Shown: positions 12,986 to 27,395, numbered from the stretch's first letter. The stretch: DNA of 64,000 bases from Limanda limanda (GCF_963576545.1 NC_083639.1:17299118-17363117); one strand, 5' to 3'. A program made the numbers and translations. Notes: generated from the sequence alone by a model not told the origin.

Positions 12986-13410
12986 AAGCAGCTTTCTGAC
13001 ATGACCTCTGTGTAACCTGTAGCCAAAGAATTGGCCACAGGTTACCCAGAGTCTGTTCTTCACACATGCACAACACAGCGGGAGGTTTTCTGCACAGACA
13101 TGTTCACAACAGCATCAAATCCTCCCCATTATTCAGGCGAGAGGTGGACACAGACAGGAAGTGACGTATTAACTCAGCTGCACAGATCACGTGATTTTGT
13201 TTTCAGCACCTCAACACCGTCGTCAGGTCTTATCACCACAAACTGTCATGACCTCTTCATCGGTGTCTTCTACATGTATCACACAACTTTTTCACCGGGA
13301 GATAAAGGAGGTAAAATCCATGGGGGGGATTCCCGATGTGGATTCACACATCAACTTCTGGATTTCTACGGATTTTATACTAGTAGGTCAGGCAGATAAA
13401 TTACTGAAGA
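12986..13410 (+). mobile_element. Dispersed repeat, copy 1 of 2 (3'-truncated MITE)
   Basis: Homologous to 58,686-59,242 in the same orientation. Shared words in order include acatgacct, acccagagtct, cacacatgcacaac, attattcagg, ggaagtgacgtatta, cttatcaccacaaact and taggtcaggc. Its left end aagcagctttctgac resembles the terminal repeat of the copy at 58.7 kb (agccgttttcagac) and of the element at 23,498. The similarity stops shortly after 13,400, so the right terminus is missing. The 122- and 105-codon frames over this interval are repeat-derived and not shared as open frames by the other copy. Probably a non-autonomous DNA transposon. Confidence 0.75.
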
Positions 13411-14990
13411 TTAAAAAGAGATGGGTGATGCAGGCACTTACCAGTAGCACCAATCTTGCCTCGACCTCTCATATCAACACAAATATATTTACCATCTCCT
13501 TTTTTTAAACAAAAATCAAATTTGACAATGAGCTGAAATAAACTTAAAAGCTCACGTGCATAAAAAACAAAGACCGTGATTCTGTATCATAACATAATAA
13601 TAGTAATTATCTAAAACAGAGATTATACTGTACAACTATTTTTACACTAAATAAATGAACTGGCTCATAAATGTATCCCACAATATCAACTTGTGCTTGG
13701 TTTGGTAAGAATGAGACATTAACACTTTAATGTATAAAGTGAAGTGACACTGCACTGAATATTAATATAGATTCGATTAGAAAAGGAAACACATTAACAA
13801 CTCTGAGAATCAGTTGCAACAACCTACATGCAAATACATGGTCTATTAATTAATAATTTACAAGTGTAAATGCCACCATGGAAACTATGCATCCTATGAT
13901 TTTATAACACTGCAATAGATATGTCAAAGCTCAAAGTTGTTTATCATTAAAAGATGTAAACTGTCATGGTTGTAGTGCAAATAATCATCATTGGGTGATA
14001 CACACTCTTCACAATAACAGCGTCCCTGGAGTAGGAGACAGAGGCAGCTGGTTGGAAACCAACAACTAGTAAACACCTGAATCTGTATCTGCAGTATCAA
14101 CCACTTCAGACTCTAACTCTCATGCAGTAGGTTTAAGATGGTATATGCAAATTTCCATAGATGCTGGGTTTAATATAGCATGCTCTATTAAATAATGTAT
14201 GCCTTATTAAATAATATGTTTCTAAATAATGTATGGTATGGTAATATGTAGAGTTTATTTGGATATTACGTTTGATTTTGATTTTTTCATCAGGGAGTTG
14301 TATATGCACACACACACACACACACACACCGCCTACACCAGGAACACAGAGACAAATTCATGAGGTTGGAAACGTACACAGACATTTTATTGGGTTTAAT
14401 TCAAAGACATGGATCCCCACTTCACTGTCTTCATCTCTCCTGTCCTGATGTGCCCAGGCTTGCACAAACATGCTTGTGCAGTTAAACCAAATGGGCTATA
14501 CACCGGTGGTCGGAGTCAATATCAACAGGCAATAAAAATCTATCTGACTCAATGTTAGCTGCTGAAATCTACCTTTCTCTCTTTTCTTTCTTTTCCTCTT
14601 TCCCATCTCTCTCTCTCCTACGCTTGCCTTAGTTCCCCTGCGGTCGGTGGGAAAACACTGTATAGTGGTAAAAAATAATGAATCATGCAATTTCAGTCAT
14701 CATGTTATAATCATAAATTCATCTCAAAAACGTGACCTGCTCAGTGAACCATTATCAGTCAGGCAAATATCTCAGTGCCTGCTGGGTCCCTGCAGGCTGA
14801 CAGAGCTCTCAGCAAACTCTGGGTGACTGAAAAGACCCTAATTGAACTTCTCAGTGATGGGATCATCAGCTGCTGCCGTCTCTGGCTAATCTCTCTCTCA
14901 TTAGAGCGCTATAGGACTCTATAGGTTGTGTGATCCCAACTGGGCTTTCTCGTGCATGAACTGTGGACGCGGCTGTGTGCAGTGGTGAGC
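13411..14990. other. AT-rich non-coding stretch
   Basis: Contains a (CA)n tract at 14,307-14,329 and a pyrimidine-rich patch at 14,575-14,620. No gene or transposon recognised. Confidence 0.5.
14307..14329. repeat. (CA)n microsatellite, short
   Basis: About 11 uninterrupted CA units. Confidence 0.85.
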
Positions 14991-15011
14991 TAATCACTTA
15001 ACAGGTCCGCT

Positions 15012-15028
15012 GGGGGGGGGGGGGGGGG
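15012..15028. repeat. G17 homopolymer
   Basis: Seventeen consecutive G, 31 bp before a long TG array. It may form unusual DNA structure and is prone to sequencing error, so the exact length should be treated with caution. Confidence 0.85.
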
Positions 15029-15057
15029 CTCGCTGGGAGCTGGCGCTCAACATGGCT

Positions 15058-15078
15058 GGTGTGTGTGTGTGTGTGCGT

Positions 15079-15176
<98 letters not shown>

Positions 15177-15179
15177 GTG
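15058..15179. repeat. (TG)n microsatellite, about 120 bp
   Basis: About 60 TG units with several CG interruptions in the first 30 bp and one near the end. The His-Thr frame on the minus strand is an artefact of the array. Confidence 0.95.
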
Positions 15180-15280
15180 AGCACTGAGGATGACTGAAGG
15201 GTTTTGGCAGAACGAGGTCACTCTGTGCTACCAGGTGAATTTGTGTGGGGGTGGACAGGATAAGGAGGTATATTTGTTAA

Positions 15281-15340
15281 GTGTATGTGTGTGTGTGTGT
15301 GCGTGTGTGTGTGTGTGTGCGTGTTTGTGTGTGTGTGTTT
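15281..15340. repeat. Interrupted (TG)n microsatellite
   Basis: About 28 TG units broken by TA, CG and TT steps, 100 bp after the larger TG array. Confidence 0.9.
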
Positions 15341-16032
15341 GACTGCACTGTAATGCATGTACTGTGAAAGTGCGCTGCCAAAATATATTTTCATGATTGT
15401 CGTTTTAAAATTTTTATAAGAAAGAACATGCCGAGAGTGGACTATTCTTTATAGAGCCAGCGTTCCATTTCATGAAATTTCTGCAATTATGCACTCAAAG
15501 TGCACAATGCTAATAACACGTCATCAACTTCAGCATCAAGAGCCCTTCTCCAGCAAAGGGATAAATATATCATGGGTCCAATTGGAACACTCAGGGGTGT
15601 TTTTCACGGCGATGTGATGAGCTGACACGGTGTCACGACAGCTCCCGTTTGGTTCTCCTGCTTCCAGCGGCAGGTGGAACTGTGAGAGCCCGGGAGCTGC
15701 AGCTGCTTCAAGATAAAATATTGGTTACTTTTTAAAGCTGCACCAGCTCAGAACCAGTATAACCCCCTTTGCTCATTTTATCTCTTTAGACTACAGGCAA
15801 CTGCTTTTAAAGCCCCACAAGGCAAATCATTGCATGTGCATGCAATGAAATATAAATAAGCAGCTAATGTAGAACTCCCTGGACTCAGGCAGTGATGTGA
15901 TGTGATGTGAACACTGTGCTGCTTAATGAATGTTTTAAGAGAAGGCAGGTACATGTCTTCTGCCCCTCCAGCCCCCCTAGAGCGGTGCCCCTCTCTCTCA
16001 GCATCATTAACTCCTGCTGTAATGACAACCAG

Positions 16033-16141
<109 letters not shown>

Positions 16142-16554
16142 GTGCAGTGAGGTTAAGTGACATTTTAATGTGACTACAATAACTGTGGAGCTACATAGTG
16201 TGTCAACACAGAAATTCATCATAATAAAGTTTATTAGTTGAGAAAACTCATGATGGTACTTGTTTGTTTAAAGAAAGACTTTGTCATCATCGTTCGTACA
16301 AAGTGTTAATGAATGTGCACCGGAGTGAAAGTGAAACAAACTGCACACATCCTGGAAGTAGGTTATAGTGGCTCTTAATCATGTTGTTAATGAGTGACTA
16401 ATAGAGGAGTTGTTTTCATAAATGGCTACAGACTGGGTCTCAGGAGGGCAACTCTTATTGTGTGATTAATCCAGTTCAAGATGTTCGGGAGCCCTGTTTT
16501 TATTTGTTGCCCTGCAGGGTGCATTTTATTTCCTGCTTTAGACAAACAGCCTTT

Positions 16555-16860
16555 CATTTATCACACCCCGAGCCGAACAGACACCTGTCGCGGAGCTGGC
16601 ACCAGAGAGAGAGGGGGGGGGGGGGGAAATGAGAGCCTGAGGGAAAACTAATGTTCGCTGCGCTTCGCCCTAAATATTAACCAGACGCTTCCTGCTCTAA
16701 ACCTGCTGATGAAGCCACTTCTGGATAGACGCAGGGAGGATGCGCCCCCAATCCTCCATGGACACCGCTGCCCTACTTGTGCGGAGGTGACCCCCATGTG
16801 TTCTACGCGGCCCTAACATTCACCATTGTTATTTATGAGCTCGCAAAGGTGTCCTTTTAC
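16555..16860. promoter_or_regulatory. Locally CpG-rich patch
   Basis: CpG dinucleotides cluster here (for example gttcgctgcgcttcgcc at 16,652-16,668, tgcgcccccaatcc, gtgcggag, tacgcggcc), while the flanks are CpG-poor. It also has a G14 run at 16,613-16,626 after a short (GA)n. This could be a small CpG island, a constrained element, or recently inserted DNA. No exon was recognised. Confidence 0.25.
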
Positions 16861-18555
16861 AGGGACCACCTGTTTTAGCAGCACAGGTTCAAGCCCAGCG
16901 CAGTGTGTTCTGCAAAAGTGAAACTGGACATGCCCGGGTGGAGCCAGCCCACTCGGCTAAACAAGAGACAAGTTTTAAACTAGGCTACGAGCTTTCAAGG
17001 TAGCTGCTAGCTGTAAGACGCTCCAACCTCTGGCTCCAGATTCACTGCACTGCAGATTGGCCTCAGTCCTCTCATCGAACTCTTGGCATGAAAGCGAACA
17101 AGAGAATATAACCCAAAGTTGAACTATTACTCACAGTTAACTTTTACTTGTGCAGAGAAAAGAGCCCGTAATATGAACCTGACATGAAACTATCCAGCAG
17201 ACTGCCCACAGATCTACACTCAAGAGTCTGAAAACGTGTTGACTACACCAGAGGGAGCAGAGCTTCTTGTTCCTTCACTGTAACTACGGTTTTACCTTAA
17301 CATTTAATGTGTTATGCCTCGTTAAGTGTCAGGCATTAGGCTAAGGGTGTTTAAACGCACACCAGCATTACAATGAGGCATCATTTTTGGCATGCATTTG
17401 CAGTTTTGCAAAGTGGTAGCGCATATCCATAAAGTCTACACACACTCCTGACAACATTCCACGCTTGCTCCTTTAAAGAGCGCACATATAAAATACCGTG
17501 CCATATGATTTTATGCACCTCTGGCTTCATAAAACCGGCCCGGCTTTAGTGTGGGACTCAGGGAAGAGAACAGAAACCTCTGCAGAGACACCTTGAGCAA
17601 TCCCTCACTGCTGATTCTTTTATTTTCTTTCTCTGAAGCAAGGCTCAAATTTAGGCCAGCAGTCAAGCAGAGAATTAAGAATGAAGTCAGAACTGAAGAT
17701 AGTCATCTGCACTGTATCTGTGGGTGAGGGTGGAGGACGTAGGTTGGCAATTTCCTTATTAAGTGCTGTTGTGCTGAATAAGGGCCCTTGGGGTTTATTA
17801 TCTGTTCTTTAAAATTCATGACATTGAGGAGAACTCACACAAAGAGCGACATCAGTCAGCAGCAGCAGAAGCTCTCGGCATGGCCTTATGGATGCACCAG
17901 GGTGTTAGTATGACTGAGTCTGTCCTTGTGAATGGGATAAAAGCTTTCTGCTAAGACATGTTCTTTATCCCTCCTCCACATTTAATGCTGGTGTATTCGT
18001 TTCAGCATCCACGTTGATGTTCTTGTAGAGCAGAAGGTACATGCCTTTAACAGCGATACAAATGAATACACACGTGCATCCCAATGCAGGTGCATGAGCG
18101 CATGCACTTTTAAAATGGTTCTGGTTCCTAAATGGTTCCAGAATCAATACTTTTTTTTCTTTTTATAAAAGATGTAAAGCAGTCAGTGGAAGGAAAACCT
18201 TTTTTTTTTACTGAGGCTAATTAAAAGTTATAATTACACATATGAACTGTCAAAAGGGATAATTAACTTAAATATACAAATATAGATCAGTACAAGCTCT
18301 GAACAAAGTTGCAACAAAATCACATAATAAATAAAACCCAACTACAATAATTTAACACTAAATAACTATTTCAGGTTTAAAGCAAAATAATCCGGCTCCC
18401 TATCGTCATCAATTGCTTAGATATACAATACAACATATACTAAAATATACAACTATTATTGGCAACACCTCTATCAATAAAACAGCCATTACTTTTCCCT
18501 TCACCTCTATCTGACTTTTTCTTTTATATAAATACTGTAGACATTGATACACCTC
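16861..18555. other. Non-coding stretch
   Basis: Apart from the weak promoter-like segment at 17.48-17.73 kb, nothing recognisable. The part from 18.13 to 18.5 kb is strongly AT-rich with short T runs. Confidence 0.5.
17484..17735 (+). promoter_or_regulatory. Weak candidate promoter and first exon
   Basis: A TATA-like catataaaata lies at 17,484-17,494. About 190 bp downstream an ATG at 17,681 opens a 44-codon frame beginning MKSELKIVICTVSVG, a short lysine-containing hydrophobic leader, and the frame passes through a possible splice donor (g/gtgagg, about 17,723). The combination TATA, leader and donor is what a first coding exon of a secreted protein could look like, but each element is weak, the hydrophobic stretch is only about 8 residues and no downstream exon was identified. 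Chance is the more likely explanation. Confidence 0.12.
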
Positions 18556-18802
18556 ATTTATGTTAGACATGTCTTTTCTCATCACTGTGGCATCTATTGG
18601 AGTTCTGTCCTGGGAAAGGGATCCCTCACATGTGACTCCCAGAGTTTTCTATGTTTCTTTCCCCCGGTAATGAGTTGTTTTGGAGGTGGTTTTTTCTTAG
18701 TCTTGTTAAGGGTTATGGGAAGAGGATGCCGCACCATTCTAAGCCCTATGAGAAAAATTGTGAATTTTTGAATATGGGCTATACAAATACAATTTTGAAT
18801 TG
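18556..18802 (+). mobile_element. LINE 3'-end fragment (teleost family)
   Basis: The words gttctgtcctgggaaaggga, tccctcaca, gttttctatgtttctt, ggaggtggttttttcttag, ttgtgaatttttgaatatgg and gctatacaaatacaattttg fall in the order of a very common fish LINE tail that usually reads TCCTGGGAGAGGGATCCCTCC...TGTGATATTGGGCTATACAAATAAAATTGAATTG. The tail ends in ttttgaattg, the usual end point. No coding sequence remains. I believe this tail belongs to a Rex1/L2-type LINE but do not insist on the name. Confidence 0.75.
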
Positions 18803-19129
18803 TCTCCCCACTGCCGGGGCTATGGACCAACCAGTCAAACAGGGAGAAACTCTCTGCTTTCAAATGTTCACTGTGCAGCACCAGATGCTTCATTAAGTTT
18901 ATCGGGTTATTCCCATTACACTGAATTGTTTTCAAACAATTGTTGCACATCCCCGTGTCTCAGACCATTTACATGACATACAGCCATACTGTCAACCATT
19001 TAGCTTTAGGCATTTTGTTGTGGTGTCAACTCATGGTTGAGGTAAGTACTAACTGCTGGAGCCGTGTAGAGAGTGTGTTGCCTCCAAAGTTCAGTGTAAT
19101 GAATACTAGACATGTGAGGTGATGTTTTT

Positions 19130-19275
19130 ATGTGTCTTTAAACAGGACAACTATTTCAGCACCGAGCTCAGGCATCTAAATTAGGCATCGCGATCTGTAT
19201 GGTAGTTTGTCCAGCTGGTACCTGCCATGTAGGAAACGGTGCCTCACTGGCACCAGATTTCGGTACCCAGCCTTA
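19130..19275 (-). mobile_element. hAT-type terminus, minus orientation
   Basis: On the minus strand the segment starts aggctgggtaccgaaatctg and continues gtgccagtgaggcaccgttt, then cctacatggcaggtacca and gcctaatttagatgcctga. This matches my memory of a teleost hAT-like element with a GGTTGGGTACCGAAA terminus and repeated GGCACC words. The second terminus was not found, so the copy is truncated or decayed. No transposase frame. Confidence 0.5.
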
Positions 19276-19476
19276 ATCCACTATTCAGTACAAGCAGACA
19301 TGGTCAGTGGACTCTGAGTGAACTTCTGCACCACTTCAAAGCATCAAGGTTGAGCAGAGGACTCTCTGTTTCCTATAATGAAGGGGAGATAGTTTATCTG
19401 GCGTTAACGCCTGGCTTCCCATGAGGAAACACCACGATTCAGGGAAGTGTAAAGCAGCCGTCAGTATGCATACAGA

Positions 19477-19479
<3 letters not shown>

Positions 19480-19533
<54 letters not shown>

Positions 19534-19575
19534 CCTCTAGCTCTCCCTCTCCCTCTCTATCTCTCTGCTCCTCTT
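19480..19575. repeat. (CT)n microsatellite, about 48 bp plus degenerate flank
   Basis: Perfect CT units to about 19,526, then CCCTCT-type degenerate pyrimidine repeats to 19,575. A pyrimidine tract of this kind can mimic a splice acceptor but no exon follows. Confidence 0.9.
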
Positions 19576-22500
19576 TTTTATCTCTCCATGGTGATGCAGA
19601 CACAGCACAAAGAGCGCTTGAATGGAAGGGGCGTCAAACGGACATCGATTTCTAATAGGGAACTTTCTGGATCAGCAGGGGGCTTGGCCTTAGTCACATC
19701 TGTGCTTTGGTCAAGGACACCATGTGTGGGAGCATCAACTGGACCTGTCTCTCTCCGCCAGGCACCAAATGATCCGTCGCAGCAGGACACAGGGATCAGA
19801 GACCAGTGGGAGTCTTCTTTCATCTCTTGGGGATTAGCACTCCCAGAGGAGATAAGTATACATGTGTGTATTTGTCCTGTGTAACACTCTAGGAGAAGTT
19901 TCTGCCTTATAGCCACGGGCTACACACTTTCTGATTCTGCTGCATGCTGGGAATCCCCCCAAGGCCACAAATATATGAGGCTCCATAGGAAAGAGCTGGA
20001 TGAAGGAGAAGACAACCTCCTTGGGCGAGTTCTCTTAAAATAAACATGAAACTGTATTTGTGCTTTCTTTCCTCATGTGAAACAATGACACCGCCGCTGT
20101 CGGTTGATCATCTTTTAAAATATTCAGTGTGTAAAAACACAGCTCTCCCCATAATGTTCTAGAGCGAAGCCATTTGTATGACGCATTGAAAAGTAGCAGG
20201 AAAAATGTCGACATGTTCTGGAGAGTGCCATTTCTGGTAATTCTAGTACAGGCATTAAACATGCATGGAAACAGGGAAGGCCTCACCCGGCTGCATGGAC
20301 ACTTCTATCGAAGCAGCTGTGCCACGAGGGAGAAAGGTGAGGCAAAGAGCAAAGCCGTGTGGGAAACAGGATTGCGTGACAATCTGTGGGATCCGGGATC
20401 ATCAGCCACTTCACACCATGCATCACCATCACTGCCGCTGCTGCACATGAGCTCAGAGCGGCTTGGAGTAAAACGGCCACACTTCTCCCTCCTCTTTATT
20501 CTCTTCCCTCACTCTATCTCCGCTCTTTTTACACACACATATACTGCAGCAGCCACAGGCACATGAGTCCCCACCCATCCTGATTCATTCATTTCTACAC
20601 CACACTGATGGCAACTCTTCACAGACACACACACTGTCAGGAGAGATTGCGCTTCACCTTGCGCAGGCTCGCTCCTTTATTGATGTCACTACTAAGAATA
20701 AGAATGACTCCTGCTGCACTCTGTGTCCCGGATACAGAGAACAGCCACTCAGCTCTAACTCTTTAAAGCTGCCTGTCTGCACATACCCAGGTACTTAGTC
20801 TCACCGTGGAGGCAATTTAGCGAGATTTATGTCCAATTACCACAGTCCAAATGTGAATACATCATATCGCGCTGCCTATTCACTGAATAAAAATAAGACA
20901 GCTTGCCTTTGGTCTTATGTGAGTGAGTGATCCTCTCAGTTTCGATGACAGTGTTGTTTTTCTCACTCCATACATCCCCTACTGTACATATTACACCATA
21001 TTCAAAACTGCCTACCTTTACAAAAACATCCTGTTTCAGAAAATCCATTTAACAGCGCTTCCCTCTAGACCACGTGCTCCTTTTAAAACAGACCTGAACC
21101 TGCCACTGCTGAGCGCCCTGGCACAGCCGTCCACCTCCAATGTGCCGGCCCATGCCAGTCGAGGCCTGGACCCCAGGCTCTGGGCAGTCTGAAGCGGGCA
21201 GCTCATAAATGAGTAATGGGAGTCACATTAACATTCGTTGGTAGGGCGAGCTAAGGGCAAGAAGGAGAGGGACCCAGGGAGTGCAGGTGCTTCCTCTATC
21301 TTATAAAACAGAAGCTGATTAATGTTTGATTTGAGCTGGCCTCATTCTTCCACCAGCGCTGCACAGAGCTAATCTACAGAGTATAGGTAAAAGTGAGAGT
21401 GATGGAGCTGTAAGAGTCGGCTGAAGAAAAAACTGTTTGTACAGGTGCTGTTTGGAAAGGTTGAAGCAGCAGTACGCTTTCTTTCTTTCCTCTGGACCTA
21501 AAATATCAGGGTGTAGAACACTTCTATCAATTCAGAATGAATTGAGGTATTGATATGTTAGGCCATGGATGCGATGATGGAGGATGGAGAAACAACAGGG
21601 TCACTTTGTTTGAATCTCAAATATTACACCTACAGCAGATTATAGTAATACTATTCTAAGGCAGCTTTGAGCTAAATATCGACATGCCAACAACGACCAT
21701 GGTTATGTTTATAAAGTAAAATGTTCACCATTTTAGTAACAACGTGGAAATTCATCGATTAAAAAAATTCAACCTATCCATCACTTTCACACTGATGGGT
21801 GTGTGATGGGTAAAAATATATTTATATAAATTCTGGCAATTTTTTTTGTGGATAAAGCAATATATAAATTGATTTTCTAAATAAGCTAGGATTAACAGTT
21901 TCTTTACCAAGAACATAACTACAAAACCACCAATACAGAACAAGAAGCCCATAACCCATATGATGAGAGTGACTCTGTGTGTGTGCAGAATGTGTGACGG
22001 GTCAGGTCACGCGACATGTCAATGGGTATGGGTGGGTCCAGATTTGACTTGGAGATGGTTGCGGGTAATGGTTCTGATCAGGTATGGAGCTTTGCAGGAG
22101 TGGGTTTTGCAAAACTGTATGTGTGCAGGACTCTGGATTGGACACATGACAAACTGGTCAACATCTCCATCTCTACAGCAGGCCATAAGCATTTTTGTAT
22201 AGCACCACCATAACAACACTTCATATTGAATAAGAACAACAGCTGAATGAAACAGCATTGCAAAGCCATTTTGAATCATGCTTGAAACCACATACAGAAG
22301 TAGCTGTAGAAGAGACAGATGGCTGATGGGTAAAATAAAACACTGTACTGTGCAAACACCCGAACATACAGTCTGATTCAGTAAAAATAAAATTGAATTT
22401 CAAAGGATTCACAATAACAGAGCTTTGTGTTTAAAACTCCTTTTCATAAAATTTAAACAGCCATATGCCGTCCTCATTGCCTGACTCAGAGTTCGATGGT

Positions 22501-23003
22501 GAATGTGCTTTTTTGGATGATGAAGGATAAAATTGTAGCAGCAAAGTGATTCTGACAGTTGCGTGACTAGGAAGCAGAGTTTGTCACAGGTGAGAAAAAT
22601 ACGCCTCTTCATACTTCACAGAAAACACAGGTTTCATTTTTCTTTTCCAGGGAGAATACTTAACAGCGTGTTTTACAGCTCTCCCCGTGTCTCGCGAAAA
22701 TGAGTGGTAATACTTTGCATTGCATTACTTTTTAGTCCTGGAGCTATTTCAGTGTCTACGCCCTCAAGATTAAAAATGGAACGTCTAGTCTTCTTCGGTG
22801 ACCTTACTACTTTAACAAATGGGAGTTTATGTACATTGGTTAAGCAATTAATAAGGACTCTAAAGAGATATGTTCAGAGACATTAAGTCCCTCTAGCACT
22901 TTAGCAATTTTCTGTAAGTCTGGGTACAGTTAAGAATATTGTGTAAAAGAAAAACCACAGAGTTCATTGCAATGTTGATAACCTTACAAAATAATTGTTC
23001 ATG
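19576..23003. other. Non-coding stretch, nothing firmly recognised
   Basis: Open frames of up to 130 codons (20,174-20,566) overlap frames on the other strand and show no recognisable domain. The segment 21,995-22,110 has repeated GGGT-type words (gggtatgggtgggtccag, gcgggtaatgg) that may be a decayed transposon end, but I cannot assign it. Confidence 0.45.
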
Positions 23004-23871
23004 TTAATGGTCAAGTGTGTAGGATGAATTATCAATTATGTTTTTATTGGATAATCACTAGAAACTAAAAAATATTGTGTTTTAGTTACTCACTCCTCTG
23101 GAACGCACAAAACTGGTGCTGGATATTATTTGTTATCTGAATAAATCGGGAGAAGTCAACCTTGTGCCGGAGGCTTTTAAGTTTTTAAAACAAGACTAAT
23201 TATAAGAACCCTGACTAAATCGGATTTGGATAGAAACAGTACTTCTAATGTGAAAAGTTTTGGGAATTTGGAAAATAAAAAATATGTAAGTTGGATCGAA
23301 AAGTCTGACAAACTACTGACTAACTTGTATTATAAGTGCGAACCAAAAGGGTACAGTCAGCCTCCTTGTGTATCTACAGTTTATCTACACAGGGAGCTGA
23401 TCCTCTTACACAAAGTCCATCACGTTGCAGCGACACGTTTCTACAGTAGCCCAGAGTGGACATCTAAACACTAGAGTGGTCCTTTCACATTTTTATAGCT
23501 GCTTTCAGACCTGCACTGAACATTGGGTAATCTGAAAATGTCTGCGTCAGAAGTTTTTTCATGCTAGCCCAGTAATAAAACCTCTGGACAATGAGCCCAT
23601 GTGAGATGCCTGCAGGAGATTCTCCGGAAGACACAAGCGAGAGTATAATTGATGAAGTGTGTAAACCAGAACAGATACAAAACTGAAGGAAAATAAATAA
23701 ATAAATAAAATATCTCAGCAAAAAAAGCAACAAAGATGTCAAAAGAGCGTTTCCATTCTCCAGAGTTATTGTCTGAAAACAGCTAGACACTTAGAATGGG
23801 AGGGTCAGGTGGGCGGTGCTGGTTGCAATATAACACAAGAGGTAACTTAACCTTGCAAACTGAAACTTTAA
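23004..23871 (+). mobile_element. MITE with TTAA flanks, interrupted by a second MITE
   Basis: The left end ttaatggtcaagtgtgtagg and the internal words tggataatcactagaaacta and tctacagtagcccagagtgg, then gacatctaaacac, follow an abundant fish MITE whose ends read TTAAAGGTCCAGTGTGTARGAT. Its right part reappears only after 23,786 (gggagggtcaggtgggcggt, ggttgcaatataaca) and finishes aaactgaaactttaa at 23,871. TTAA occurs at both ends (23,004-23,007 and 23,868-23,871), as expected for a TTAA target duplication. The middle has been split by the element at 23,498-23,783. The 82-codon frame inside is not a gene. Confidence 0.7.
23498..23783. mobile_element. 286-bp MITE nested in the 23.0-kb MITE
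   Basis: Terminal inverted repeats of 13 bp: gctgctttcagac on the left and gtctgaaaacagc on the right (one mismatch). TA flanks both sides (23,496-23,497 and 23,784-23,785), consistent with a TA target duplication as in Tc1/mariner-type elements. The subterminal regions also pair loosely (ggagattctccgg and ccattctccagag). A small (AAAT)n lies at 23,694-23,712. No transposase. Its terminal repeat resembles the ends of the repeats at 12,986 and 58,686, so the three may share a transposase source. Confidence 0.75.
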
Positions 23872-26159
<2,288 letters not shown>

Positions 26160-26420
26160 CACGTATTATCAAGAATTGCATTCAACACAGCCACACATTG
26201 GGAAAGGCATTTCATTTTGACAATATCGCAAATAAAACACATAACGATAAGATTATTAAGAGGAATGCCCTTCGAATTAACACTCTTTTATTAGGGCTGC
26301 TGTGAAACTCCATCCCCTGTTTCCCTGGACGCTATTAATCTCAGGTTTCATGCAGGTAAATCAACTTGTCTAGAGAAAATTGCCGACTGTAATATTTCAC
26401 ATTGCCCTGTCAATATCCCT
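26160..26420. promoter_or_regulatory. Candidate conserved non-coding element
   Basis: Repeat-free stretch with many regulatory-like words: attttgacaatatcgc, taacgataagattattaag, gaattaacactcttttatta, cgctattaatctcag, gcaggtaaatcaac. The even base composition and density of homeodomain/GATA-type cores resemble deeply conserved vertebrate enhancers. This is appearance only; conservation cannot be tested here. Confidence 0.2.
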
Positions 26421-26674
26421 GAGCCTTGAATTTGCACCAACTAAGCACAGTGCTCTGCAGCCAGACTTTAGATCGAACCAGCAAATGCCAGGACGCCAGT
26501 GAGCTGCGTTCAGGATTTTTTCGCTACATGACAAAAGGGAACACTACAGATTGCAGCCCAACAAGCTGGCAATTACACCATTTCACCAAGGCCACAAGGA
26601 AAGCTTTACTACAATTAGGCTGACAGAAATGGCCTCACTGACACGTTAGAGGAAACCAGGGATTCCCCACCTCA

Positions 26675-26693
26675 CCCCCCCCCCCCCCCCCCC
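26675..26693. repeat. C19 homopolymer
   Basis: Nineteen consecutive C. Exact length uncertain in any assembly. The region just downstream (26,840-26,875) is G-rich. Confidence 0.85.
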
Positions 26694-27039
26694 TTTTGCT
26701 TCTCTTTGCACTGTCTGAGATTGTGTTGTTTCTGAGGGGTTTTCAAAACATCAGCTTCTGTTGCAGCTCCAGCTTCGGAGACATTTTGCAGCCCATTAGC
26801 TGCTCTCTCAGCCCCAACCGCTACTCAGAACCAATGAAAGGGAGGAGTGGGTGGGGGTGGGGGTCGGGGGTGCCAACAGTGTGAGGGACAGACTCAAAGC
26901 ATCTGGTGTAGCGGTACAGAGTTTATGTATTGATAAATAGCTCAGCATTCTGGGACAAATGCTTATTTACTTTTTTGGCAAGATTTAGATAGAAGGTACA
27001 AAGGATTTAAAATAGAAGATGAATGGCACTCGGTGGAGC

Positions 27040-27395
27040 TCATACAGGCCCGACAGTCGCCTTCGGAAACCATTTTCAAATCTGCTCGACCCCCATTTTT
27101 ATTTGAATCTGCACCAAATTTAACACACCAAAAAAAAATTCCTTAAACATGTTTGACTTCTGTTTTTTTATCAAGATCACGCCTTTTTCGCTTGTGAAAA
27201 TGTCAGAAAATCTTGCAATATAAAATAAAGGAATAGAAAAATTAAATTTATCAGGGTTTCTTTCTTGGCCGTTGTAACATTCTTTCACCGCCTTAAATGG
27301 AAATGTCTTCAGTGGTTTTTGAGTTATTTTGCCCACAATAAAACAAAAAAACAATCCAATTTAACAAAATATCTTTGGGCGGAGGTCATCCAAAA
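27040..27395 (+). mobile_element. Teleost dispersed-repeat fragment ending GGCGGAGGTCAT
   Basis: The words ctgcaccaaatttaacaca, tcttcagtggtttttgagtt, attttgcccacaataaaac and gggcggaggtcatc recall a common fish repeat tail that reads CACCAAATTTCATGG...CCAGTAGTTTTTGAGATATTTTGC...AACAAAC...GGCGGAGGTAAT. The order and spacing fit but the copy is diverged. Family name not assigned. Confidence 0.45.

Noticed and set aside
13031..13508. 122- and 105-codon plus-strand frames
   Set aside because: Both lie on copy 1 of the two-copy repeat, and the homologous stretch at 58.7 kb does not keep the frames.
21995..22110. GGGT-rich words that might be a transposon end
   Set aside because: No terminal partner, no flanking duplication and no family I can name.
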